The notes under the pieces: model-generated
Database searches by the model: none
Told to the model about the DNA's origin: nothing
What the model saw: the letters and a program-made list of their open reading frames with translations, nothing else
Translations under genes and position numbers: made by a program
Shown: one piece after another, positions 51,562-61,807 of the stretch
How the letters are laid out: each line of letters opens with the position of its first letter
Numbering within the stretch: the first letter of the stretch is position 1
Assembly: GCF_001423425.1 (NCBI RefSeq)
Contig: NZ_LMNX01000003.1
Span: 241,910-305,909, forward strand
Origin: Rhizobium sp. Leaf306
GTDB lineage: Bacteria > Pseudomonadota > Alphaproteobacteria > Rhizobiales > Rhizobiaceae
Direction of reading: 5' to 3'
Length of the DNA stretch: 64,000 nt

Positions 51562-52959
51562 ATGCCCTACCAGACCACGATCGAGCAGACGGTCTTTCGT
51601 TTCCGTGATCTGAAGGATCTCTTGGCCAAGGCGACGCCCGAGCGGTCTGGTGACCAGCTTGCGGGGGTGGCGGCAGAGGGTCCGGTAGAGCGGCTTGCGG
51701 CGCAGATCACACTCGCAGACCTGCCGCTTAAGGCATTCCTCGCCGAGGAGCTGATCGCGGCCGAGACCGACGAGGTCTCGCAACTGATCGCCGACCAGCA
51801 CGACCTTTCGGCCTTCGCGCCGATCTCATCGCTGACGGTCGGCGAGTTCCGCGAATGGCTGTTGAAGCCCGAGACGGGGCAGCGTCAACTGGAGGCAATC
51901 ACTTTCGGTCTGACGCCTGAAATGGTGGCAGCGGTCTCCAAGATCATGCGTGTTCAGGACCTGATCTCGGTTGCGGCCAAACGCGAGGTCGTGACACGCT
52001 TCCGCTCGACGATCGGTCTTTCGGGCCGGCTTTCGACCCGCAACCAGCCCAATCATCCAACGGATGACTCGCGCGGCATCGCAGCGTCCGCCGTCGACGG
52101 TTTACTGATGGGGTCGGGCGATGCGGTGATCGGCGTCAATCCCGCAACCGATAGCATCGAGGATTACGTCCGGATCGTCTCCCTGCTCGATGAGTTGCGC
52201 TCCCGTCTGTCGATCCCTACCCAGACCTGCTGCCTCGGCCATGTCACGACGGCCATCCGGGCAATCGAGCAACAGGCTCCTGTCGATCTGGTATTCCAGT
52301 CGATCGCCGGCTCGCAAAAGGCAAACGAAGGTTTCGGTGTCAATCTGGCGATCCTAAAGGAAGCCCATGACGCGGCGCGGGCTCTCAAACGCGGCCCTGT
52401 CGATGCGAACCTGATGTATTTCGAAACCGGACAGGGTGCGGCGCTTTCCGCCGATGCGCATTTCGGTGTGGATCAGCAGACGATGGAAGTGCGCGCCTAT
52501 GCGGTTGCTCGGGCGTTCGATCCGCTTCTTGTCAACACGGTCGTCGGCTTTATCGGCCCCGAATATCTCTTCAACGGCAAGCAGATCATCCGCGCCGGGT
52601 TGGAGGACCACTTCTGCGGCAAGCTCATGGGTCTGCCGATGGGGGTCGACGTCTGCTACACAAACCATGCGGATGCTGACCAGGAAGACATGGATACGCT
52701 CCTGACGCTGCTCTGTGCCGCCAATGTGAACTTCGTCATCACCGTGCCAGGCGCTGACGATATCATGCTCAATTACCAGTCTCTGTCGCACCACGACGCC
52801 GTTTACTGCCGCGAGACTCTAAAACGCCCGCCTGCACCGGAATTCGAAGCATGGTTGAACGAGATGGGGCTCACCGATCCGGCAGGCTATTTGAAGGACG
52901 ATCCGGTGCGGCTGACCCGGCACCTGTCCGAGCTTGCTCTTCTTGGAGCCTCGGCATGA
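51562..52959 (+). CDS. eutB: Ethanolamine ammonia-lyase large subunit
   Basis: A 465-residue TIM-barrel subunit of the adenosylcobalamin-dependent enzyme that converts ethanolamine to acetaldehyde and ammonia. Visible family motifs are FSGRLSTRNQPNHPTDD-like RLSTRNQPNHPTDD, GDAVIGVNPATDSIEDY, TQTCCLGHVTT, LMYFETGQGAALSADAHFGVDQ and FCGKLMGLPMGVDVCYTNHADADQED. Full length. It overlaps eutC by four bases. No microcompartment shell genes, EutA reactivase or acetaldehyde dehydrogenase are adjacent, so this is the short catabolic type. Confidence 0.95.
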   Translation: MPYQTTIEQTVFRFRDLKDLLAKATPERSGDQLAGVAAEGPVERLAAQITLADLPLKAFLAEELIAAETDEVSQLIADQHDLSAFAPISSLTVGEFREWLLKPETGQRQLEAITFGLTPEMVAAVSKIMRVQDLISVAAKREVVTRFRSTIGLSGRLSTRNQPNHPTDDSRGIAASAVDGLLMGSGDAVIGVNPATDSIEDYVRIVSLLDELRSRLSIPTQTCCLGHVTTAIRAIEQQAPVDLVFQSIAGSQKANEGFGVNLAILKEAHDAARALKRGPVDANLMYFETGQGAALSADAHFGVDQQTMEVRAYAVARAFDPLLVNTVVGFIGPEYLFNGKQIIRAGLEDHFCGKLMGLPMGVDVCYTNHADADQEDMDTLLTLLCAANVNFVITVPGADDIMLNYQSLSHHDAVYCRETLKRPPAPEFEAWLNEMGLTDPAGYLKDDPVRLTRHLSELALLGASA

Positions 52960-53735
52960 CGGATCGCGATCAGCCTGTCCCGGTGGAAGACACCGAAAAG
53001 CGCAGCCTCGATCTCAGGTCGATGACCGCGGCCCGGGTATCGCTCGGACGCTTCGGCGCCGGTCAGCCGACAAAGGTGCAACTCGCGTTCCTGATGGATC
53101 ACGCACGGGCTCGCGAGGCGGTGTGGAGCGGGATGGATCGCCATGGCCTTTCGCAGCGTCTGAAGTCGATGGGCCTTGGCGCAATCGAGGTCGCAAGCCT
53201 TGCGGAAGATCGCGGAACATACGTCCGTCGCCCGGATCTTGGCCGGCAACTTTCCGGACCGTCTGTCGATTTGCTTCGTTCGGTGAGACCCGAAAGCGGC
53301 GACATTTTCGATGTGGTCATCGTTGTCGCCGATGGATTGTCGTCCAATGCGGTGGAAATCAACGCAACGCCGCTGATCGAAGCGCTTCAAACACGCTTGA
53401 AGGAATTGAATCTTTCCCTGGCGCCGATCGTTCTGGCTGAAAATGCGCGGGTTGCGCTGGCCGACCCGGTCGGCGAGGCACTGGGCGCCAAGCTATCGAT
53501 CATTCTGATCGGGGAGCGACCGGGGCTTTCGGCAGCCGACAGTCTCGGCGCCTATGTCACCTACGAACCGAGGTCAGGCACGCCCGATTCCCGACGCAAC
53601 TGCATATCGAACATCCGCGACGGCGGGATGTCGATTGCCAGCGCGGCCGATGCGATCACGGCTCTGGTCAAGGCGATGATGCAGACCGGTATCAGCGGCG
53701 TTGCCCTGCGCGACGCAGCAGCGCTCCTGGGTTAG
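52956..53735 (+). CDS. eutC: Ethanolamine ammonia-lyase small subunit
   Basis: A 259-residue subunit that holds part of the cobalamin site. TAARVSLGRFGAGQPTKVQLAFLMDHARAR is the conserved N-terminal region; VIVVADGLSSNAV, IILIGERPGLSAADSLGAYVTYEPR and RRNCISNIRDGG are also typical. It starts in the eutB stop codon (ATGA). A strong hairpin follows the stop. Confidence 0.95.
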   Translation: MTDRDQPVPVEDTEKRSLDLRSMTAARVSLGRFGAGQPTKVQLAFLMDHARAREAVWSGMDRHGLSQRLKSMGLGAIEVASLAEDRGTYVRRPDLGRQLSGPSVDLLRSVRPESGDIFDVVIVVADGLSSNAVEINATPLIEALQTRLKELNLSLAPIVLAENARVALADPVGEALGAKLSIILIGERPGLSAADSLGAYVTYEPRSGTPDSRRNCISNIRDGGMSIASAADAITALVKAMMQTGISGVALRDAAALLG

Positions 53736-53744
53736 GCCACATAT

Positions 53745-53781
53745 CAAAAGGGCGGCACCTTAGAAAGGTACCGCCCTTTTG
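53745..53781. terminator. Bidirectional terminator between eutC and dctA
   Basis: CAAAAGGGCGG and CCGCCCTTTTG form an 11-bp perfect stem, with the A and T ends giving a U-run in both directions. It serves the convergent eutBC and dctA transcripts. Confidence 0.8.
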
Positions 53782-53798
53782 ACGCTTGGGAGCGTATC

Positions 53799-55127
53799 TT
53801 ATTCCGCCGGCTGCAGGACAGGCGCTACCGGATCGCCGGTCAGCTCACCGGCCATCGCCTTGTCCAGCATGTCCTTGTCCAGCTCGTTTTCCCAGCGTGC
53901 GACGACAATGGTCGCAACCGCGTTGCCGACGAGGTTGGTCAGGGCGCGGCACTCCGACATGAAGCGGTCGATGCCGAGGATGAGCGCCATGCCGGCGACT
54001 GGGACGGAGGGAACAACCGATAGCGTTGCAGCCAGCGTGATGAAGCCTGCACCGGTGATGCCGGCGGCACCCTTGGAACTCAGCATGGCAACGAGCAGAA
54101 GCAGGATCTGATCACCAAGTGACAGGTCGATTCCCGTCGCCTGGGCGATGAAGAGTGCTGCCAGCGTCATGTAAATGTTGGTGCCGTCGAGGTTGAACGA
54201 GTAACCGGTCGGGATGACCAGACCGACAACCGAGCGCTTGCAGCCCGCACGTTCCATCTTCTGCATCAGGCCGGGAAGCGCTGCTTCCGACGACGAGGTG
54301 CCGAGAACGAGCAGCAGTTCCTCTTTGATGTAGCGGATCAGCGAGAAGATCGAGAAGCCGTTATACTTCGCCACGGCGCCCAACACCACGATCACGAACA
54401 GAAGTGCGGTGATGTAGAATGTCAGGATCAGGTAGGCGAGGTTGGCGACCGAGCCGATGCCGTATTTGCCGATGGTAAATGCCATCGCGCCGAAGGCACC
54501 GATCGGAGCGGCCTTCATCAGGATCGCGACCAGACGGAAGATCGGGGCAGTGAGCGAGATCAGGAAGTCCGTGACCGGCTTGCCCTTTTCGCCGACCATG
54601 CCGAGCGAGATACCGAACAGGACCGAGAAGAACAGGACCTGAAGAATGTCACCCTGGGCAAACGCGCCAACGATGGTTTCCGGGATGATGTTCATCAGGA
54701 AGCCGGTGATCGTCGTCTCATGCGCCTTGGTTGCGTAGGTCGCCACAGCCTTGCCGTCCAGCGTGGACGGATCGATGTTCATTCCGGCACCCGGATGCAG
54801 CAGGTTGCCGACAATCAGGCCGACGATCAGTGCGAGCGTCGAGAAGGTCAGGAAGTAGAGCATCGCCTTGCCGGCGACCCGGCCAACCTTCTTCAGGTCG
54901 GACATGCCGGCGATGCCGGTTGCCACGGTGAGGAAGATCACGGGAGCGATGATCATCTTGACCAGCCGGATGAAGGCGTCGCCAAGCGGCTTCAGGCTGG
55001 CGCCGAATTCAGGCCAGAAGTGGCCGATCAGCATGCCCGCGATGATCGCGACGATAACCTGGAAATACAGGTGGCGATAGAATGGCAGTGCCGCCGGCTT
55101 GCCGGCAGCGGGTGTCGAGATATCCAT
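53799..55127 (-). CDS. dctA: C4-dicarboxylate transport protein DctA
   Basis: A 442-residue sodium or proton symporter for succinate, fumarate and malate in the inner membrane. Family motifs: [25 protein letters not shown] [19 protein letters not shown], the serine-rich re-entrant loop [37 protein letters not shown] and [20 protein letters not shown]. In rhizobia it feeds nitrogen-fixing bacteroids. A sigma-54 promoter lies about 70 bases upstream, and the divergent dctBD genes encode its regulators, the classic Rhizobium arrangement. Confidence 0.97.
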   Translation of the reverse strand: MDISTPAAGKPAALPFYRHLYFQVIVAIIAGMLIGHFWPEFGASLKPLGDAFIRLVKMIIAPVIFLTVATGIAGMSDLKKVGRVAGKAMLYFLTFSTLALIVGLIVGNLLHPGAGMNIDPSTLDGKAVATYATKAHETTITGFLMNIIPETIVGAFAQGDILQVLFFSVLFGISLGMVGEKGKPVTDFLISLTAPIFRLVAILMKAAPIGAFGAMAFTIGKYGIGSVANLAYLILTFYITALLFVIVVLGAVAKYNGFSIFSLIRYIKEELLLVLGTSSSEAALPGLMQKMERAGCKRSVVGLVIPTGYSFNLDGTNIYMTLAALFIAQATGIDLSLGDQILLLLVAMLSSKGAAGITGAGFITLAATLSVVPSVPVAGMALILGIDRFMSECRALTNLVGNAVATIVVARWENELDKDMLDKAMAGELTGDPVAPVLQPAE

Positions 55128-55194
55128 AAAGTCCTCCAGTCGCCCCGCTCAAGGTTCCCACCCGGGGCATGTTCTTAGAATCGAACTTGAGGTG

Positions 55195-55210
55195 AGCAAG
55201 GGACGTGCCA
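55195..55210 (-). promoter_or_regulatory. Sigma-54 promoter of dctA
   Basis: Minus strand TGGCAC-GTCCC-TTGCT, a perfect match to the -24/-12 consensus TGGCAC-N5-TTGCW, about 68 bases before the dctA start. Confidence 0.88.
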
Positions 55211-55285
55211 GATCCGCACCTATCGACTAAGTTATTGAATTAACTTGACGGCGCTATCTTAACCCGGTGTCACGCAAAACGATTT

Positions 55286-55301
55286 GTGCGGAGTACCGCA
55301 C
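55286..55301. promoter_or_regulatory. Probable DctD upstream activating site
   Basis: GTGCGGAGTACCGCAC, a perfect 6-4-6 inverted repeat about 85 bases upstream of the dctA sigma-54 promoter, where DctD enhancer sites are expected. A weaker half-match (GTGTCACGCAAAAC) lies beside it. Confidence 0.6.
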
Positions 55302-55341
55302 TCGTCCTTGATGTTTGTGCGAAATTATGCTCATAGGGGCG

Positions 55342-57231
55342 ATGTCCTACACAAACGATCCTCAGCCTGCTGAGCACCTGGTTCGGAAATTTCGGCTGGC
55401 CTGGATCGTGTTTGGCGTCGCTGCGATCAGCATCGTGGTCGCCGCAGGGTTTGCGGTCGAGCGCTACGGCCGTGCATCAGCGTTAACGCGACTGGAAGCG
55501 CAGGCTCGAACGGATGCGGACCTGAAGGTTGCTCTTCTGCAGGCCGTGCTCGAGCGACCGCGGGCGCTACCGTTGCTTCTGGCCGGTGACCGCGAGGTCC
55601 GCGACGCTTTGGTCAACTTGAGCGCCGATGCGGCTATTGCGAAGAGAGAGGCACTGGATGCCAAACTCGAAGACCTGGTCGTTAAGACCAATGCCAGCGT
55701 GATCTATGTCGTTGGCCCGGACGGGATTGCGATCTCGTCGAGCAATTGGCGGGAGCCAACAAGCTTTGTCGGCAACGACTATACCTTCCGTGCCTATTTC
55801 ACGCGGGCGATGCAGAAGGGGGCGGCTGAACATTTCGCACTGGGCAGCGTCAGCAAACGGCCCGGTCTCTACATCTCGCAACGCGTCGGTCCGGCCGAAG
55901 CGCCGCTCGGCGTGGTCGTTGCAAAGATGGAGTTCGATCAGCTGGAAGCGGACTGGCGCAACTCGCAGCGCCCTTCGTTCGTTGTTGATTCCAGCAACGT
56001 CGTACTGATCACCAGCCTCCCATCCTGGCGGTTCATGACGACCCAGCCGCTGGATCCGGACGATCTCGGCGCCATTCGCCAAAGTCTGCAATTCGGTGAT
56101 GCGCCGCTTCTTCCCCTGCCATTCATCCGTCAGCAGCCGGTCGGAGACAACGCGCGGACGCTGCAGGCTATTCTTCCGGGAGGCGCGGGAGCAGAAGACT
56201 TCCTGGAGATCACGACCCCGATCCCGTCCACCCCCTGGCGCTTCGAATATCTTCTGCCAATCTCCAAGGCGATGTCGGATGCGCTTCGCGAAACACGGCT
56301 GATGGCGATCCTGGCCGTAACGACACTATTCGCGCTGGCAGCCTTCCTGCTGCGACGTCGGCAGGTGACCGAGATGGCGATTGCCCAGCAGAGGCTTGCG
56401 CGGGAAGATCTCGAAAATCGGGTTGCGGCGCGCACGATCGACCTCAGTCTTGCGCGTGACAGGCTGGAGGCGGAGATCATGGATCACAAGCAGACCGAGA
56501 GCCGGCTGCAGTCCGTCCAGCAGGATCTGGTACATGCCAACAGGCTTGCCATCCTCGGCCAGGTTGCAGCCGGTGTCGCCCACGAGATCAACCAGCCTGT
56601 CGCAACGATCCGCGCCTATGCGGACAATTCCAAGGTACTGCTCGAACGGGGCAGGGCCGAGATTGCGGTCGAAAATCTGGATCACATCGCGTCTCTCACG
56701 GAACGGATCGGTGCGATTACGGATGATCTGAAGGCACTTGCGCGCAAAGGTCGACCGGCTCCGGAACCGGTCCTGCTGCAGGAAGTCTTCGACGGTGCGA
56801 CAATGCTGGTTCGCAGCCGCTTCACGGGACGAATGGATACGCTGAAGATCATGCCGCCGCAAAGCGGGCTGGTCGTGATGGGGAGCCGGTTGCGGCTGGA
56901 ACAGGTGTTTATCAATCTGTTCCAGAATGCGCTAGAGGCTGTTGAGGGCCGGCCGGATGCGTTGATCCAAGTGACGACGGATGTGTCTCCCGATCGGGTG
57001 CTGGTGCATGTCTGCGATAACGGTCCCGGCATCGCGCCGCAGATTCTCGAGGCCCTGTTCGAGCCCTTCAACTCGTCGAAGGAAAAAGGGCTGGGGCTCG
57101 GCCTCGTCATCTCCAAAGACATCGTCACCGATTACGGCGGGCGCATCGAGGTCGAGAGCCGCGATGGACGGACCTGCTTTACAATATCGCTCGTGAGAGC
57201 TGATGAGGAAAACGATCATGACAGAGCCTGA
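55342..57231 (+). CDS. dctB: C4-dicarboxylate sensor histidine kinase DctB
   Basis: A 629-residue membrane sensor. TM1 near residues 15-40, a ~270-residue periplasmic double-PAS sensor with [21 protein letters not shown] and [13 protein letters not shown]2 near 310 ([18 protein letters not shown]), then a cytoplasmic coiled coil, the HisKA histidine in [22 protein letters not shown] and an HATPase with [11 protein letters not shown] and [13 protein letters not shown]. It senses C4-dicarboxylates and phosphorylates DctD. I chose MSYTND because AGGGG lies upstream; two in-frame starts further up are possible. It overlaps dctD by 14 bases. Confidence 0.93.
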   Translation: MSYTNDPQPAEHLVRKFRLAWIVFGVAAISIVVAAGFAVERYGRASALTRLEAQARTDADLKVALLQAVLERPRALPLLLAGDREVRDALVNLSADAAIAKREALDAKLEDLVVKTNASVIYVVGPDGIAISSSNWREPTSFVGNDYTFRAYFTRAMQKGAAEHFALGSVSKRPGLYISQRVGPAEAPLGVVVAKMEFDQLEADWRNSQRPSFVVDSSNVVLITSLPSWRFMTTQPLDPDDLGAIRQSLQFGDAPLLPLPFIRQQPVGDNARTLQAILPGGAGAEDFLEITTPIPSTPWRFEYLLPISKAMSDALRETRLMAILAVTTLFALAAFLLRRRQVTEMAIAQQRLAREDLENRVAARTIDLSLARDRLEAEIMDHKQTESRLQSVQQDLVHANRLAILGQVAAGVAHEINQPVATIRAYADNSKVLLERGRAEIAVENLDHIASLTERIGAITDDLKALARKGRPAPEPVLLQEVFDGATMLVRSRFTGRMDTLKIMPPQSGLVVMGSRLRLEQVFINLFQNALEAVEGRPDALIQVTTDVSPDRVLVHVCDNGPGIAPQILEALFEPFNSSKEKGLGLGLVISKDIVTDYGGRIEVESRDGRTCFTISLVRADEENDHDRA

Positions 57232-58585
57232 CATGGGCGCGGTGCCGGTCATTCTGATAGACGACGACGCCGATCTCCTGCGCGCCACAGGCCAGACGCT
57301 GGAGCTTGCCGGTTTCGAGCCGATCGCGTTCACCTCGGCCACGGACGCCCTGTCTAAAATTTCCGCCGACTTCCCGGGCATCGTCGTCTCCGACATCCGC
57401 ATGCCGGGGCTCGATGGTCTCGAACTTTACGACCGCCTCCGCAGTCTGGACGAAGAGCTGCCGGTCATTCTGATGACCGGCCACGGCGATATTCCAATGG
57501 CTGTGAAGGCCATCCAAACCGGCGTCTACGACTTCCTTGCCAAGCCGTTTGCGACGGACAGGCTTGTGCAATGCGTCCGGCGCGCTGCTGAAAAGCGACG
57601 TCTGACACTGGAAAACCGCCGGCTGCGCGCAGCGGCTCAAAGTTCCAGCCAGGAATCCCCGTTGATCGGCCAGACACCGGTCATGCAGCGGCTACGCAAC
57701 ATGCTTCGCCAGATCGCCGATACCGATATCGATGTCCTCGTCACCGGCGAGACCGGAAGCGGCAAGGAAATCGTTGCCGGTCTTCTGCATGGATGGAGCC
57801 GCCGTGCAGCCGGGAACTTCGTGGCGCTCAATTGCGGCGCCTTGCCGCAGCAGGTGATCGAAAGCGAGCTGTTCGGTCACGAACCGGGCGCCTTCACCGG
57901 CGCGCAGAAAAAGCGCATCGGTCGCATCGAGCACTCGAGCGGCGGCACGCTTTTTCTCGATGAGATCGAGAGCATGCCGATGTCTGCGCAGGTGCAGATG
58001 CTGCGCGTGCTGGAGATGCGCGAGGTGATGCCGCTCGGGACAAACGAAGTGCGTCCCGTGGATCTGCGGATCATCGCCGCGTCCAAGGTGGATCTGGGCG
58101 ATCAGGCTCAGCGCGAGACGTTTCGGGAAGACCTCTATTTCCGGTTGAACGTCGTTACGATCGCCATTCCGCCCCTGCGGGAGCGGCGGGACGATATTCC
58201 CCTGTTGTTCAGCTATTTCGCAGATCGTGCCGCAACCCGCTTCGATCGGGAAGCGCCCTCGATCACGCCAACAATCGGCCAATACCTGCGCGACCATCAC
58301 TGGCCCGGCAACGTCCGCGAGTTGTCCCATTTTGCCGAGCGTGTGGTTCTGGGGCTCGATCCGACAAGCTCTCCCGCTCGGCAATCAGCCGATCCGGAAA
58401 CGGGTTCGCTGCCCCAGCGGCTGGAGCGATACGAAGCCGAGATCATTCGTGAAACGCTGACGGCGTGCGATGGCGATGTGCAGCAGACGATTGCGGCGCT
58501 CGGCATTCCCCGCAAGACCTTCTACGACAAGCTGCAGCGGCACGGCATCGTCAGAAGCGAATTCGCGGACAAGCGCCTTTCCTGA
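57218..58585 (+). CDS. dctD: C4-dicarboxylate response regulator DctD (sigma-54 activator)
   Basis: A 455-residue NtrC-type activator. The receiver domain has D59 in [12 protein letters not shown] and K in FLAKPF; the AAA+ domain has Walker [10 protein letters not shown], the sigma-54 contact loop GAFTGA, Walker [11 protein letters not shown] and R-finger region [11 protein letters not shown]; a Fis-type helix-turn-helix ([21 protein letters not shown]) ends it. It activates dctA from the palindromic site upstream of that gene. GAGGAAA supports the start at MTEPDM. Confidence 0.95.
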   Translation: MTEPDMGAVPVILIDDDADLLRATGQTLELAGFEPIAFTSATDALSKISADFPGIVVSDIRMPGLDGLELYDRLRSLDEELPVILMTGHGDIPMAVKAIQTGVYDFLAKPFATDRLVQCVRRAAEKRRLTLENRRLRAAAQSSSQESPLIGQTPVMQRLRNMLRQIADTDIDVLVTGETGSGKEIVAGLLHGWSRRAAGNFVALNCGALPQQVIESELFGHEPGAFTGAQKKRIGRIEHSSGGTLFLDEIESMPMSAQVQMLRVLEMREVMPLGTNEVRPVDLRIIAASKVDLGDQAQRETFREDLYFRLNVVTIAIPPLRERRDDIPLLFSYFADRAATRFDREAPSITPTIGQYLRDHHWPGNVRELSHFAERVVLGLDPTSSPARQSADPETGSLPQRLERYEAEIIRETLTACDGDVQQTIAALGIPRKTFYDKLQRHGIVRSEFADKRLS

Positions 58586-58621
58586 ACTTGCTCTCGGCTC
58601 CGCGTTTGCGTGCGACGCCGA

Positions 58622-59878
58622 TCAGCGGCGCGCGTATCGCGCATAGGCAAGGTCGGTTGCATCGATGTCGGGCGTTTTGCCGCTGACGAGATCGCTGATC
58701 ACCCTCGCCGAGCCACAGCTCATCGTCCAGCCCAGCGTTCCGTGCCCGGTATTGAGGTAGAGACCACTGATCTTGGTTGCTCCGATCACCGGCGTGCCAT
58801 CCGGAGTCATCGGGCGAAGACCCGACCAGAACGACGCCTTGGTGATATCGCCGCCGGGGAAAAGGTCGGTCACGGAATGTTCGAGCGTGCGCCTGCGCGG
58901 CGCACCGAGATCGTTCGTATAGCCGGAAATTTCGGCCATGCCGCCCACCCGGATGCGGTCGCCCAGCCGCGTGATGGCGATCTTGTAGGTCTCATCCATG
59001 ATCGTTGATTCCGGCGCGCGGCTGGCATCCTTGATCGGGATGGTCAGGGAATAGCCCTTGACCGGATAGACCGGCAGATCGATGCCGTGCTCTTTCACGA
59101 TCAGTGGCGAGTAGCTGCCGAGAGCAACCACCACCGCATCACTGCGTAGCGTTTCGCGGTCCGTCACGACACCCCTGACCTTGCCGCCTTCGACATCGAG
59201 CCGTTTGATGGTCGTACCATAGGCAAACCGGACGCCGAGCGCTTCGGCCTTGGCGGCGAGAAGATTAGTGAACTTGAAGCAGTCGCCGGTCTCGTCCTTG
59301 GGTGTCAGAAGTCCGCCGACGATCTTTTCGCGCACATGGGCGAGCGCCGGTTCTACCCGGATACAGCCTTCGGGATCGAGCACTTCATAGGGAATGCCAT
59401 CGGCCGCGAGCGCCTTGACGTCCTTTGCGGAGGCGTCGAGCTGCTGCTGCGTGCGAAACAGCTGCAGCGTTCCCTGCATGCGCGCGTCGTAATCGATCCC
59501 GGTTTCATCCCGGACATCTGCAAGGCAGATCCGGCTGTAATCGGAAAGTCGCAGCATCCGGCTTTTGTTGATCGCGTAGCGCTCCGAGGTGCAGTTCGAC
59601 AGCATCTTGAACATCCACGACAGCATGGCGCGATCAAGCTTCGGGCGCAGGATCAGCGGCGCGTGCTCCATGAAGATCCATTTGAGCGCCTTCCGGGGTA
59701 TGCCCGGCGCTGCCCATGGAGAGCAGTAACCGAACGAGACTTCGCCGGCATTGGCGAAACTTGTTTCGAGCGCAGGGCCTGTCTGGCGATCGACAACGAC
59801 GACCTCGTGGCCGGCCTTGGCCAGTTGATAGGCGGTAGTCGTGCCGATGACGCCGGCGCCGAGTACGATGACTTTCAT
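58622..59878 (-). CDS. dadA: D-amino acid dehydrogenase (FAD)
   Basis: A 418-residue DAO-fold flavoenzyme that oxidises D-alanine and other D-amino acids to 2-oxo acids at the membrane, passing electrons to the quinone pool. The N-terminal FAD loop [30 protein letters not shown] is complete; [33 protein letters not shown] and the C-terminal [29 protein letters not shown] match DadA. It follows the alanine racemase gene by 9 bases, so L-alanine would be racemised and then oxidised by the products of one operon. Confidence 0.93.
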   Translation of the reverse strand: MKVIVLGAGVIGTTTAYQLAKAGHEVVVVDRQTGPALETSFANAGEVSFGYCSPWAAPGIPRKALKWIFMEHAPLILRPKLDRAMLSWMFKMLSNCTSERYAINKSRMLRLSDYSRICLADVRDETGIDYDARMQGTLQLFRTQQQLDASAKDVKALAADGIPYEVLDPEGCIRVEPALAHVREKIVGGLLTPKDETGDCFKFTNLLAAKAEALGVRFAYGTTIKRLDVEGGKVRGVVTDRETLRSDAVVVALGSYSPLIVKEHGIDLPVYPVKGYSLTIPIKDASRAPESTIMDETYKIAITRLGDRIRVGGMAEISGYTNDLGAPRRRTLEHSVTDLFPGGDITKASFWSGLRPMTPDGTPVIGATKISGLYLNTGHGTLGWTMSCGSARVISDLVSGKTPDIDATDLAYARYARR

Positions 59879-59887
59879 GGTATTCCC

Positions 59888-61042
59888 CTAGACGTCTTGC
59901 AGCTGAACTTGGCGGTATAGTCTTTGGTAACGGTGCCCTAGGCCCGTGAGTATCTCATAGGATATCGTTCCGGCGGCCTCGGCAATCTCTTCCAGCGTCT
60001 GGTGTTCCCCGACCACCTCGACGAGACTGCCGAGTGTCAAAGTATCCTTTGGCAGCGCGCTGACATCGATGATGATGCTGTCCATGGAAACCCGCCCTAC
60101 GATCGGCAGTCGTACGCCAGCGTGATACACCGCACCCGTGCCGCTGAGGGCACGGGGCAGGCCGTCCGCATATCCGGCTGCGATCGTTGCCAGATGCATC
60201 TCTCGGTCAGCAATATGCGATCCGCCATAGCCGATCCGGGTTCCGGTCGGCACGGTACGTGTCTGGACCACGGCGACATCGAGTCTGACGACCGGCTCCA
60301 TCGGGTTTGGAGCTCCGACGGTCGGGTTGCCGCCGTAAAGCGCAATGCCGGGCCGCGCCAGCGTGTGGTGGAAATCGCCTCCTAGAAAGATGCCACCGGA
60401 ATTGGCGAGGCAAATCCGAATTCCCGGAAACAGACCAGAAAGTCTTTCAAATTCCGCCAGCTGCTCGCCGTTCATAAGGTGTCCGCCTTCGTCGGCGCAT
60501 GCGAGATGGCTCATGACGAACTGGAATTCCAAGCCGGCATGCTCGTTCATTTCCCGGGACAGGATGCTGCATTCTTCCGGCGACAAACCGAGACGGGACA
60601 TGCCGCTGTCGACCTGCAAAACTGCGGGGAGCGATCGGCCAACCTGACGGGCGAGCTCAGACCAGCGGCGCAACTGAGGCAAAGAGTTCAGGACAGGGAT
60701 GATGCCGTCGGCAGCGCAGCGCTCTTCGTTTCCGGGCTGCAGTCCGTTCAAGACATAGAGACGTGCATCGGCAGGGAGAGTATCCTTGAGCCTGATGGCC
60801 TCGACGAACTGGGCCACGAAAAAGTCCCGGCATCCGGCATCGCCGAGCGTTCTTGATACGACCGTTGCACCAAGTCCATAGGCATCAGCCTTCACGACCG
60901 CTGCGCAGCGTGCCGGTCGAAGCATGGAGACGAGCGTTTCGTAGTTGCGCCGGAGGGCACCCAGATCGATTGTCAGGTATCCCGATGCACCCTCGGCAAC
61001 GAACTGTACTTCGGCGTCACCAAACGAGGACGAAATATCCAT
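59888..61042 (-). CDS. alr: Alanine racemase (catabolic type)
   Basis: A 384-residue PLP enzyme. The PLP lysine is K51 in CAAVVKADAYGLGA, followed by FFVAQFVEAIRL, VMSHLACAD, NSGGIFLG, ARPGIALYGG and the catalytic tyrosine region RIGYGGSHI. The start at MDISSS has GGGAGGG at good spacing; a long in-frame extension upstream runs through the control region and into the divergent regulator gene, so it is excluded. Its place before dadA and opposite an Lrp gene marks it as the catabolic DadX-type enzyme. Confidence 0.93.
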   Translation of the reverse strand: MDISSSFGDAEVQFVAEGASGYLTIDLGALRRNYETLVSMLRPARCAAVVKADAYGLGATVVSRTLGDAGCRDFFVAQFVEAIRLKDTLPADARLYVLNGLQPGNEERCAADGIIPVLNSLPQLRRWSELARQVGRSLPAVLQVDSGMSRLGLSPEECSILSREMNEHAGLEFQFVMSHLACADEGGHLMNGEQLAEFERLSGLFPGIRICLANSGGIFLGGDFHHTLARPGIALYGGNPTVGAPNPMEPVVRLDVAVVQTRTVPTGTRIGYGGSHIADREMHLATIAAGYADGLPRALSGTGAVYHAGVRLPIVGRVSMDSIIIDVSALPKDTLTLGSLVEVVGEHQTLEEIAEAAGTISYEILTGLGHRYQRLYRQVQLQDV

Positions 61043-61074
61043 GCTGCTGCCCTCCCTGTGAGAGCAGATTATTT

Positions 61075-61143
61075 GAATATTCGGTGAGTTTGGTGCTATT
61101 TGATGACAGGATGTGCGACGAATACCGATATTCTGGTGAATTC
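61075..61143. promoter_or_regulatory. Repeats in the alr-dadA / lrp control region
   Basis: ATATTCGGTGAGTT at 61077-61090 recurs as ATATTCTGGTGAATTC at 61128-61143, and GAATA-CCGA-TATTC at 61120-61133 is an inverted repeat. Such phased, degenerate AT-rich repeats fit binding by an Lrp/AsnC octamer. Confidence 0.5.
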
Positions 61144-61166
61144 TGTCGTGTTTTGAAAGAATATGC

Positions 61167-61631
61167 ATGGAAGCGATAGATGCGATCGACCGCAACCTTC
61201 TCCGGCTCCTTCGTCTGAACGGGCGGATCAGCAATGCGGCACTGGCCGCGGAAGTCGGGTTGTCTGCCTCCGCGTGTCTGAGGCGCGTCAAGCTCCTGGA
61301 AGAAGCCGGCGTCATCCGCGGGTATACGGCGCTGATCGACAATGGCCAGATCGAGAGCGCCATCGCCGTGATTATCAACATCACGCTGGAGCGGCAGACC
61401 GAGGATTACCTCAACCGGTTCGAAGCTGCTGTGAGGAAACATCCGGAAATTCAGGAATGCTTCCTGATGACCGGCGGCTCGGATTATATCTTGAGGGTTG
61501 AAGTTGCGAGCGCCGGCGCGTTCGAGCGTATCCACAAGGAAATCCTGTCGGCGCTTCCCGGGGTTTTGCGGATCCATTCCAGCTTTTCCATCCGAAACGT
61601 GCTTGCCTCACGTTCGAAAAACCGTCGTTAG
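61167..61631 (+). CDS. Lrp/AsnC-family regulator of D-alanine catabolism
   Basis: A 154-residue regulator. The N-terminal helix-turn-helix reads LLRLLRLNGRISNAALAAEVGLSASACLRRVKLLEEAGVI; the C-terminal RAM ligand domain has the strands INITLERQTEDYL, IQECFLMTGGSDYILRVE and the glycine-rich turn. It is divergent from alr-dadA across a 125-base region with repeats and probably activates that operon in response to alanine, as DadR does in other alphaproteobacteria and pseudomonads. Confidence 0.92.
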   Translation: MEAIDAIDRNLLRLLRLNGRISNAALAAEVGLSASACLRRVKLLEEAGVIRGYTALIDNGQIESAIAVIINITLERQTEDYLNRFEAAVRKHPEIQECFLMTGGSDYILRVEVASAGAFERIHKEILSALPGVLRIHSSFSIRNVLASRSKNRR

Positions 61632-61807
61632 AAGATCACTCCCGACAGTTCACCTTCGCGAATTAATGCCGGTTTCGAGGTTGCATATTCCCGTTGCAAG
61701 CTCGATAAAATTGCAATAACGTGATCATCAGTCACAAGCATTTTACGCATAGCATCCAAAAATTCTGACCTTTGAATTTGGCGTCCTCTTAACTCAGCGG
61801 GCGAACG

